Source of the DNA: Spirogloea muscicola
Lineage: Eukaryota > Streptophyta > Zygnematophyceae > Spirogloeales > Spirogloeaceae
Direction: 5' to 3'
Length of the DNA stretch: 16,915 nucleotides
Assembly: GCA_009602725.1 (NCBI GenBank)
Contig: WELB01000090.1
Span: 244,669 to 261,583, forward strand
Position numbers and translations under genes: made by a program. The notes beneath the pieces were generated by a model that was given only the letters and a program-made list of their open reading frames with translations, was not told the DNA's origin and made no database searches. This document shows, one piece after another, positions 9,155-16,915 of the stretch; the first letter of the stretch is position 1; every line of letters starts with the position of its first letter.

Positions 9155-11445
9155 TCAGGCAGTGGAGGAAGTGATGGCTACATCGCGCAGTATCATCTCC
9201 AGCAGGAACTCATTCCACGTGTCAATTGGGCCGGGCATGCACCAGTGTAAGCAGTCCTGTGGCAGAGGCTTACCCGCCTTAGCGGCTGCTTTGGCAGCCG
9301 CCTTGGCCGCTGGGTCGGCACCGCGGTACGGCCCTGGGTGGCCGTCAGCGCGCCCCTCCGAGCTCGGCGTCACATCCATCACCGCCAGCCGCGAGCCCCC
9401 CTTGCCATCATTGCGGGCATCCTCAGACGCGCGGGCGGCGGCTGCCAATTGGCGTGCCCGCATGTCGTCGGTGAAGGTGTTGGGCCAGCGCTCGTCTGGC
9501 GCCAGTGGCGCCGTGCGGCTCGCGCACGCGCCACCAGTGTTCCACTCGCCGCCCTCGTAATGGTCGGGCGAGAACGTGCGCAGTACCGTGAGGCCGGCAT
9601 AGCCTGGCGCGCCCAGCGCCGCTCCCAGCGCCGTTGCCAGCGCCTCGCTGAACGCCTCTGTGTTGCTCAATGGCAGCCGGCCAGGAGCCGCAAGCGTGCT
9701 GTTGGAGGGCGGTCTCCAGCCAACAGCGCCGACGACGGTGCCGTTGCGCACAAAGGCTGCCGGCTTGACCCACCAGTGACCAGAGCACAGGACCGTGACC
9801 GCAACCTGCGGCAGCAGGTCAGCGAAGCGCTCGTCGACTCGGTCAAGGTGCAGCTTCACCAGGTTCTCCGGCGTGCCATCCAGGAAGTCCATCTGCTCGT
9901 GCACGAGCCACGACGACCACACGCGCAGTACAAATGTCCTTGTTGACCGGAACAGGTACCGCTGGTACTTCCGGTTGCCCCGATTGATTGGCTGCTCCAC
10001 CTGCACCTTGTCACGCAGCGGCTCAGCTGTGCTGCCAGAACACCTCCCTTCTGCGTCCCTCCTTTCTCCTCCCGCCTTCCCCCATCCCTCCTGCCCTCCT
10101 CCCAGTCTCCCCTCCTTCTCCTTTCTCTATAGCCCTTCTACAGCTCCCTCTTGCCCTCTGATACAAGGCATTGCTTGCAAAGGAGAAATGTTTGCTGACA
10201 GAGTAAGGGAATGAGGTCGTTTGGTGGGGGTTTGAGGACAGCAGCACCTGACTGAGGAGGCAGAGGAGCGACTCCATGTGGTTACGCGCCACCGAGTCAC
10301 CAACAAAGAGGATCGAGCGGCCCACCATGGCAGCGAGGAAGCGCCGCCCGTCAAAGCGCGGGAGCTCACAGCGCGATGGCCGCCAGCGCCACCGCTCGTA
10401 GCCGCGGTCGGGCCGCCCGTTGGCGCGGCAGTTCTGGTGTGCAGAGATGAAGCTGCAGGTCGCATCCGAGTAAGCAAGCGGGGCGCTCGCGTTCTCCTCC
10501 ACCCAGCGGCCCACAAAGAGGTCGCAATCTAGGGCCATGGGAAGAAGAAAGGAGGGAGGTGAAGGGGATGAGGAAGGATTGGGCTGCGTCAGCTCGCTGG
10601 CCAGCCCACAATATGCTGAGAAAGGTGCAGCTTCCGCCGCCAGCAGCACTAGGTGCAGCTTCCGACGGCGCGCAACGCCTCTCACCTTGCGGCAGCGGCG
10701 TAAGGTCGACAGCGGCGTCCTCTGTGGGCAGGGCTCCGGCTGGTGGCTGCCCCACGCTGACGGCTGCAGCGGCCCTGCGTCGCCTTCTCCCGCGACTACG
10801 TCGCTGCCGCAGGTTACCGCCACGCCTCACGTCAGAGACGACGGCCTCGCCGGCCACAGCAGGCCCCAGGCCCTCCGCGCCTGGGTTAGCGACTGCCGCT
10901 TCTGTGGGTGCCTCCTTGTCCCCGTCGCCGTATAAGGGCGGCGGGGAGGTCCTACTTCTGCTCGCTGGTCCAGCCTCGCCGGCACTGCCGACGTTCTCAG
11001 CGACCTGTGCGCCTCCAGCTGCGTCCACCTCCGCTTCCGAGCGGCTGCTAGTCTGGCGAGAGGCCGCGGGGACGTCGCCAGCGACCGCAGCCGCAGCCTC
11101 GACGGCGTCCGCATCGTCGGCGGCGTCGGCCTCGTCGCCGTTAGAGGAGCCGTTGAAGTCCACTATATCGGAGTCGGCGACGGCCACGGCCGCCGCCGTC
11201 CCCGCGTCCCAGCTGCCGTCGCTGATCACCAGGACGGCGGTGGTGGCGTCGTCGTCGTCGCTGCCGCCGCCGCCGCCGCCGCCGCCGCCGGCAAGGCCGG
11301 CAAGGCCGGCGAGCGGTTGCTCGGAGCGCAGGAGGAGGCCGTAGACGGCGACGGACGTGGCGAGGAGCGCGAGCGACGCGACGGCGGCGCCCTGGAAGCT
11401 CAGCAGGGCGGGAGCTCCCCCCCCGCCGCCCGGCCTCAGCTTCAT
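9155..11445 (-). CDS. TBL-family (PC-esterase) polysaccharide O-acetyltransferase, three exons
   Basis: This is a trichome-birefringence-like protein. The family transfers acetyl groups to cell-wall polysaccharides in the Golgi lumen. Exons are 11445-10686, 10528-10248 and 10021-9155, with introns of 157 and 226 bases and phases 1 and 0, giving 635 residues. Residues about 19-41 form a hydrophobic signal anchor (type II topology). A long low-complexity stem (poly-Gly, poly-Asp, Ala-rich, a basic RGRRRRR patch) runs to about 250. The PMR5N/TBL domain starts at CDLFVGRWV with ANGRPDRGYERWRW and CELPRFD. The esterase block holds FVGDSVARN (GDS at 330-332). The C-terminal part has SGHWWVKP, SPDHYEGGEWNTGG, RADGHPGPY and DCLHWCMPGPIDTWNEFLL, whose DxxH (Asp603, His606) completes the Ser-His-Asp triad. 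The acceptor of intron 2 (GCTGAG/CCG, 10022) fits phase but is not strong, so a few residues there may differ. The acetyl acceptor polymer cannot be told from sequence. Confidence 0.9.
11262..11290. repeat. CCG trinucleotide run encoding poly-Gly in the TBL stem
   Basis: This is a run of about nine (ccg) units within exon 1 of the TBL gene. On the minus strand it encodes nine consecutive glycines just before SDDDD. Length variation here would change only the flexible stem between anchor and catalytic domain. Confidence 0.8.
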
Positions 11446-11500
11446 GCTCCGCCGCAGTGGCGGCCTGCAGTCATCCCCGCGGGCCGCGACAGCGGCGACA

Positions 11501-11501
<1 letters not shown>

Positions 11502-11531
<30 letters not shown>

Positions 11532-11550
11532 CGGTGGCAGCGNGGGGGGG
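11502..11550. repeat. GGC microsatellite with one ambiguous base
   Basis: This GGC-rich trinucleotide repeat lies 57-105 bases upstream of the TBL start codon (11445, minus strand), so probably in its 5' UTR or promoter. It contains the only undetermined base in the window (n at 11543), next to a G homopolymer, which indicates sequencing or assembly difficulty rather than biology. Confidence 0.8.
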
Positions 11551-11948
11551 TGGCGAGCAGGGGGCGCTAAGGGGAAGGAGGAGGGAGGGAGGCGAGGGGG
11601 CGGTAACAACTTACATGTCACGGAGGGGAGAGGGAGAAGGGGGTGGTCCCGAAGGAGCGGGGGTGCCCCCCGCTTTGCCCGTTGGAAGGCGGGAGGGAAG
11701 GGGGCCACTTGTCGGCCGCTTGCCCTCGGTAAAGTCCCGATAAGCGGCCGTCAAGAGTCGCGGTAGATGGCCTCGAGATCGGCCGTCCGTGGGAGCATCT
11801 TGCGGTCCGTCCGCTGCAAATTCAACATCGAATCAACCGCACAAGTACCGCTTCCCTCTGGCCGAGAGGGCCACCCGGCGGGTGCCCAGGCTGCCGCCAT
11901 CGCCAGTCGTCTCTACGACGTGGAAGAGACAGCTCTACCAATGCACTG

Positions 11949-11975
11949 GCTGTAAGAGGCCAGCCCAAAGAGAGA
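11949..11975 (+). repeat. Partial copy of the dispersed repeat end
   Basis: The bases ggctgtaagaggccagccca match ggctgtgagaggccagccca at 5268-5287 with one change. The copy is in the same orientation as the right end of the 5116-5292 element. Confidence 0.55.
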
Positions 11976-12023
11976 ACAGCGCTTCCAATGGACTGAGAGA
12001 GTAAGCTCACTGGAGAAGGACTT

Positions 12024-12290
12024 TCTGTAGAGGGCGATGGCTGTGATCGGCCGACCCAGGGAAAAGGTGCCAGCCCAAAGGAATGCGCAAGGTCATTGAA
12101 GCACTTCGTTCACCCTTTTGTGGCTCGCTTTTCCCTTTTGGGGAATGTCACTCTCCCAGCTCAGGAAGATGTAATGAGTATTGATTGATGGTGGACATGA
12201 GTGGCCAATGGGCGAGCTCATTCTTCTAAGTACAAAGGCAAGCACACTGACAGATGTTTATGTCACCTGCTGTTAAGATGACCCGTTCAG
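12024..12290. mobile_element. Second, diverged copy of the dispersed repeat
   Basis: It begins gtagagggcgatggctgtga and has gtgccagcccaaagg at about 12066-12080. It then has a stretch similar to the interior of the 5116-5292 element read in reverse: a tggccaat block, the 19-base word at 12229-12247 (aagtacaaaggcaagcaca), and a gacagatgt...cacct block near 12250-12280. The order of blocks is the same but with extra sequence inserted, so both are members of one family. Confidence 0.4.
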
Positions 12291-13493
12291 TAACCACGAG
12301 TCAGCATGTAAAGGTTGCTAGGTGATGCCTGAATACGGGACGCCATCTGACAAGCCCTTTGTGCCACCAGCTAGGACTCGACCAGCTTTCTGGTGCAAAG
12401 CATGAGCCTGAGCTCGCTGCAAACAGGCTGACATGCGAACCCAGGGGGTGACGAGGTGACCATCCTTTGTGGTACTTGCTTGGTTGTATTTCTTAGCGCA
12501 TCTCGAATCTCGTCCATTCTTTCTCGGGGCTGGCTAAACATGCCAGCTACTTATTTTCTTTCTGGCTTGTCCTCTCATGGTGAGGCTTCTCCGTACACTT
12601 CGTGCATTCCGTCGAGCTGGCCTTCAATTGCCATCACAGCCGTTAGCTGTCCTTGCTTTAACCCCACTGCATTGCTCTGTGAGCCCAACTTCTTCTCATT
12701 CATGTTGGGGTTTGGCCATGTACAGCCTCTGTTCCTCTATTATAGCCACTCTTTCTCCGTCTTGTGACTCTTTAACTACATTGTCCGTTGCTAGCAGCTG
12801 AGAGCTACACGACTTCAGACGGGTGCTCTCGCGATAAAATGTCGAGGCTTCGCATCCTTGGGTCCTAGCTCAGCTAGGGACTCGTTCTCCACTTTTGCCT
12901 GGCCTGGGTATTCTCTGGGAGCTTCTCGACCGTATGCATCGCTTGTTTGTAGCAGCAATGCTTGCATGGCAAGAGCAAGACTGCTTCGCTAATTTACGCA
13001 ACCAAGAAGACAATGAGAAGACTGTCCCTTAATATCACAAGATTATCACCATCACTGTGCAGCATTACCGTTTGCATCCAATGCAAGCATGCCCAGCGCT
13101 AGCTCTGCTGTCATGTTACTCACATGCGTGTAAGTGGTGCGACATAATAAGTCAAGGGCAAGTTTCCTCAAGCAAATCTGCACCATGCACGTATACAAGA
13201 AGCGTGCTACTAAAGCTGTAGAAGCTCTAGCGTGGGAGGAGACATGAGTCGGATGGGCAGCAAGAAGCTGCAGCTTGCTAGGTAGTCGAACTCAAGTTGC
13301 TTCGTCCTGTGAGCAACTCCATGAGCACTAAGATGACGTAGTAATCCTACAATACTGAACAACACTATTGAGCAGGACGTACCTCTTTGGTTGCAAGGCC
13401 CATCATTAATGTCATCATGGCCCATTGCACAAACCCAGTAGAGCAAGCTTCAAGTCAGCTGCACGCGTGTGCTTCTTGCGGCCGTGGCCCCGC

Positions 13494-16400
13494 TCAGCTA
13501 AACTGGATGATGGGGGGGGCGCGGCGCTGATGGTAGTCTAGTCCTTCGAGCACAGTGGCCATCATGTGGTCAGACAGGCACCAAGCAGAGACGACAATCT
13601 CGCGGATGTCCTCGGGCGTCGTCTCCGTCAAGAACCACTGCGCTTTCCGCCGCTGCTGGTAGTCGGGATTGGTACCCGCCTGGCGCTCGGGCGGCGCGTC
13701 TGCCCGGTTGTCGGGGATTAGGCCGCTGCCAGGCGGGTCGGAGGTGAGGCAGAAGAGCCGGCCCGGCGGGTGCAGCGTTGGGATGCCGTCCACGAACTCG
13801 TCCTCCTCTTCTGACTCGTTGCCAAGGGCCTCACTGGTCTTCGGCTTGGCTTCAGAGTCGTGGCCCCCACTGGATTTGTCAGCTTTCTCTGTCTCAGCTT
13901 CGCCGTCGCGGCCGGTATTTTCACTGGCCTCTTTCGCGTCTTCGTGTGCATCCCCACTCGCCTTGCCCTCTGCTGGTTCCTCTCCATAGCTGCTATTGGC
14001 CTCCAGCGGCTCCGCGCCCTTGGCGTCCTTCTCCTCCACACCATTGGCCTTACTGGTGCCATCGCCGTCCTCCTCATCGCCACCCCCGCCGAAGACGCCC
14101 TGTATGGCCTTTCCGGCATTGCCCAAGTGGTGTGCTGCGCCAGCCGCGAGCTCCTGGCTCCGCTTGTTAAACGAGTCCATGGCATCCGCCGCCTGGCAGA
14201 TGCGCTCGAAGTCCGGGTCTCCCTCCGACTCGCGCTTCGCCTCCTCCCAGTCAAACGCGCACACCCGCTGCCGAAGCGACTCCACGGAAGCCAATGAGAA
14301 CCTGCGAGCAGGCAATGCCAAGTGCGACAAAGGCCAGCCATGACTACAACTGTCCATGCAAGATCCACATCCAGCACCCTGCGCAACTGTCGTTGCCGAG
14401 ATGGTTGCTGACACGCCTCATACGCGATGTCCACAGTCTGACATGTTGCAGCTCAGAGCCAACAAGGCCTCTACTAACCATGTCATGCTGACATGGTTGT
14501 CAATGTGTTAAGTCAATCTTGCTCTGCATTCTAGATTACTATGAAGTATTTGGATCAAGCTCATGTGTGAGCAACTTGACAAACGTATGTAGTAAACTCC
14601 TACTCAGCATCTTCACTTTCCATTGCATGTGGGTATGTTGCCTCATCCCAACATAGACGAATTGCAGATGGAGGAGCAGTACCATTTTGGTATAAAGTTT
14701 CTCACCTGGGAATGAGGTCGTGCGCACCAAAGAAGCAGTAGGCAAACTCGCGGCACTTTGCAGCGAGGTCGAGCGTGACGCACGCGGGGATGCCGTAACC
14801 CCAGCACTGGAGGTTGGGGTACTTCTCACGGAGCCTCAGGCCACAGAGGATAGCCGTCGCTGCGCCCATGCTGTGGCCGACCAGCACGAGGCGTGCCTTC
14901 CATGGCGGCTCGCCGCCAGCCTCGCCCTCCGTATCGCCACGTGATGCTCGCATGCCTTCTTCGATTGCCGGGCTCAGCTCTCTGCACTCGGAGCAGAAGC
15001 CTCGCCCGTCAGCCAGCGGGCAGCTCCAGGTGACTGAGCGGAAGAATGCTGACCATGGCCAGGACAGGTAGTACTTAGGCTAGTGCTAGGTACTGTGTGC
15101 GTGAGGACAAACGTCTATATCGAACCCTAAACCCAGAAAGTAAGCACTGCGCTGGAACAAGCTGCAACAAGTAGTGGTCAGCAGGTCACCCAGCAGTTAT
15201 TTATATGTACCCTATTGACCAATTAGTAGGAGAAGATCCAGCAAGAGCAGATGAGACAATCATGTCTAGGTCACTGTATCAGCTACATGGGTGAGATCAA
15301 GAAGGTGTTGGTGGGCTGAGAGCTGCCACCCGGTGCTCACTCGACAAGGTGGTTGGAGGCATGCAGGAAGCCGCCGTGCACGTAGCCGCCCATGAACTCC
15401 ACGGGGTGCGTCGCTGAGTTCAGCATCATGTCAACGGGATCGTTTGTGCCGCGCACTGCGACGACAATCGCGCCCATGGCGGCATCGAGCGCGACAACAT
15501 ACGCGGGCCGCAGGCGCTCGCTGCAGGGGTTCCAGTCAGCAGCAATGATTGCAGATTCGGGCAGGTTTGTCTGCGCCGCCGCCAGCAAGGAGGAGGGAGG
15601 TACGTGGTTGATAGACTGTCAGTCCATCATCATAGTATCACAATTATGCCACTCTGCTGCTAAGAGAATGTCCATGATGGCTTAAGAGAAGCTGCAGCCC
15701 AGGTGGCTGAGGCGACAATGGCGGCAGCAGCGGCGGCTCACTTGGAGAGACCACGACGCGGATCCGGCGCGGGAGTACACGGCCTCCGCATGTGCGCGCC
15801 ACCGCTGGGCCTGCATCAGGAACATGCCGTCCTTGAGGACTTCCTCGCCCAGCGCCTTTCCCGGGGGTTCCGGCGGCTGCTTCTCCGTCACCTGCGCCAC
15901 GGAAACGCCAGCCGCGGTAAGAGAGCTGAGCATCAGCGTGCCTAGCTGCTACTAATGGAATTCTTCATTCCTTTTTCTGGGCTGGACGTTGAAGTAGGAG
16001 GTTCTCGTTACAAGTCTTTGGACAACTGTACAGATACCTAATACATGTACTTTCCGTTATGTGAGAGGGGTTATGCATGATATAATCTTGATCACAGCCA
16101 TCGCCCTCTACTGGTTGGGACTTCCTTCGACTGGACAGGGAGGCGGGCCGGCAGCGGCCAGACCTTGGCCATGGCGGCGAGGCCGAGCGTGAAGTCCTGG
16201 AGGCCCCAGGGCCCCATGCTCTTGCGCAGCGTCAGCACGCCCTTGGCGACGATTGACAGCGGGGATTGCGCGCCGCCGCCGCCGGCGCCCCGCGCCAGCG
16301 TCTTGATGGGTTTCACGCGGATCCATAGCTGCATCGGTCCCCACCCACCGGCCGGCCGGTCTGGCCGCGTCAGTAAGGCCCGGTGACCAGCTCCACATTG

Positions 16401-16746
16401 AGTGCCAGGGCCCCAAGTGGCGCACGAGCAGCAGCAATGTTGGGTAGGTCCACCACTGGAGGAAAGGCGTGGGAGGACGGAGCAATGAAGGCGCCAATGG
16501 CGGACAATGTGGCGGCTGTCCTGGGCCCGTGGCGCCGAGGGGGCCGTCTCCGAGCGTGCGGTAGTGGATGTGGCCGCCCGCGGTGGCCGCACGGCAATGG
16601 TGGTGAGAGGGCGGGAGGGGACGGCGGGCGCGGCTGCGCACCTCCTTGCCGACGGTGGCGACGCCGACGATGATGATGATGGTCTTGAACATGGCGCCGG
16701 GCCCGGCAAGCAGCGCCCGCAGTGGCGCGAGCAGCTCCTGCAGCAT
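13494..16746 (-). CDS. Class 3 lipase (diacylglycerol-lipase-like), about seven exons
   Basis: This is an alpha/beta-hydrolase of the lipase class 3 family, close in design to sn-1 diacylglycerol lipases, which hydrolyse acylglycerols at membranes. Exons: about 16746-16642 or 16650, about 16515-16388, 16328-16112, 15941-15742, 15570-15341, 14981-14706 and 14301-13494 (stop TGA), some 650 residues. The last five junctions have good sites and matching phases (1,0,2,2). Exon 1 to 2 is unresolved: the GTGCGC donor after GKE gives the wrong phase, while a GCAAG donor fits. Exon 1 has a hydrophobic segment (FKTIIIIVGVATV). Key motifs: RPAYVVALD, IVVAVRGTND, GGYVHGGFL, nucleophile elbow VLVGHSMGAA (Ser codon 14872-14870), GAHDLIPR with the likely catalytic Asp, and SDHMMATVLEGLDYH with the likely catalytic His. 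Between Asp and His lies an acidic, Ser/Gly-rich insert of roughly 100 residues (about 13790-14110), probably disordered. The substrate is inferred from family only. Confidence 0.82.
14982..15340 (-). other. Lipase intron 5 with telomere-like motif
   Basis: This 359-base intron has donor GTGAGC and acceptor TGCAG/A, joining SNHLVE to ELSPAIEE in phase 2. It contains cgaaccctaaaccc (15121-15134), the same plant-type telomere-like word found in the nuclease gene intron at 383-411. Otherwise it shows no open frame of note. Confidence 0.6.
15942..16111 (-). repeat. Lipase intron 3, built partly from the dispersed repeat
   Basis: On the minus strand the first 22 bases of this 170-base intron (gtagagggcgatggctgtga plus tc) are identical to 12027-12048, and near its 3' end it has ccagcccagaaaaagg (about 15966-15981), the other conserved word of the repeat family. 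The intron therefore both starts and nearly ends with repeat sequence. The donor GT is the first base pair of the repeat match. An alternative acceptor at 15946 (cag/cta) with another donor is possible. Confidence 0.5.
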
Positions 16747-16791
16747 GCTTTGCGCGCTTTGGAGCCCCCGGGGTGGAGGGGGCTTGGGGGC

Positions 16792-16915
<124 letters not shown>

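Larger units (their letters stand above)
11551..13493. other. Mostly noncoding region between TBL and lipase genes
   Basis: The left part (to about 11760) is purine-rich and GC-rich and should include the TBL promoter. From about 11950 to 12780 the sequence carries fragments of the dispersed repeat family also seen at 5116-5292. Open frames at 11767-11955 and 12456-12767 (plus) and 13210-13446 (minus) show no domain. The last lies directly downstream of the lipase stop and may be 3' UTR. I see no supported gene. Confidence 0.5.

Noticed and set aside
9338-9946. Plus-strand 202-codon frame.
   Set aside because: It is antisense to TBL exon 3, whose protein motifs are unmistakable.
10559-11344. 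Plus-strand 261-codon frame rich in Ala, Ser and Pro.
   Set aside because: It is antisense to the repeat-rich TBL exon 1.
12356-12400. Possible inverted repeat ctttgtgccaccag / ctggtgcaaag.
   Set aside because: The arms need gaps to pair and the stem is short; it is weaker than the hairpins at 8720 and 9030.
12456-12767. Plus-strand 103-codon frame with membrane-like composition.
   Set aside because: It has no homology I can recognise, lies in repeat-bearing intergenic DNA and has no splice partners.
13210-13446. Minus-strand 78-codon frame just downstream of the lipase stop.
   Set aside because: The lipase already ends with a complete catalytic domain; the frame shows no domain and is probably 3' UTR.

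Overview
The window looks like nuclear DNA of a green alga or a close plant relative. It is GC-rich, its genes are split by GT-AG introns of about 60-400 bases with consistent phases, and the readable proteins are of plant/algal types. Short plant-type telomere motifs (TTTAGGG class) lie in two introns, which would suit a trebouxiophyte-like chlorophyte; that taxonomic step is inference. There are no bacterial operons, tRNA or rRNA genes, or CRISPR arrays that I can see. All exon models were read by eye from splice sites, phase and protein likeness.

Layout: (1) 1-2318 (+), the 5'-truncated end of a YqaJ/lambda-exonuclease-type nuclease gene. (2) 3610-4718 (-), an unrecognised five-exon gene for a small membrane protein, possibly extending to 3040. 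(3) 5116-5412, copies of a short dispersed repeat, one bounded by 32-bp inverted ends. (4) 5623-7648, two decayed copies of a retrotransposon gag gene with CCHC zinc knuckles, arranged head to head as a roughly 420-bp-arm inverted repeat; a GC-rich leader or possible LTR follows to about 8215. (5) 9155-11445 (-), a complete three-exon TBL/PC-esterase gene (polysaccharide O-acetyltransferase family) with GDS and DxxH motifs. (6) 11446-13493, mostly noncoding, with a second copy of the dispersed repeat. (7) 13494-16746 (-), a seven-exon class 3 lipase (diacylglycerol-lipase-like) gene whose intron 3 begins inside a copy of the dispersed repeat. (8) 16793-16915, a pure poly-T run at the edge.

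The genes do not form a pathway. The confident functions are one Golgi wall-polymer enzyme, one membrane-lipid hydrolase and one organelle- or nucleus-type nuclease, separated by transposon-derived DNA. The most interesting signals are the gag inverted repeat, which could give hairpin RNA, the intron whose donor site lies within a dispersed repeat (introner-like), and the unidentified membrane protein gene.
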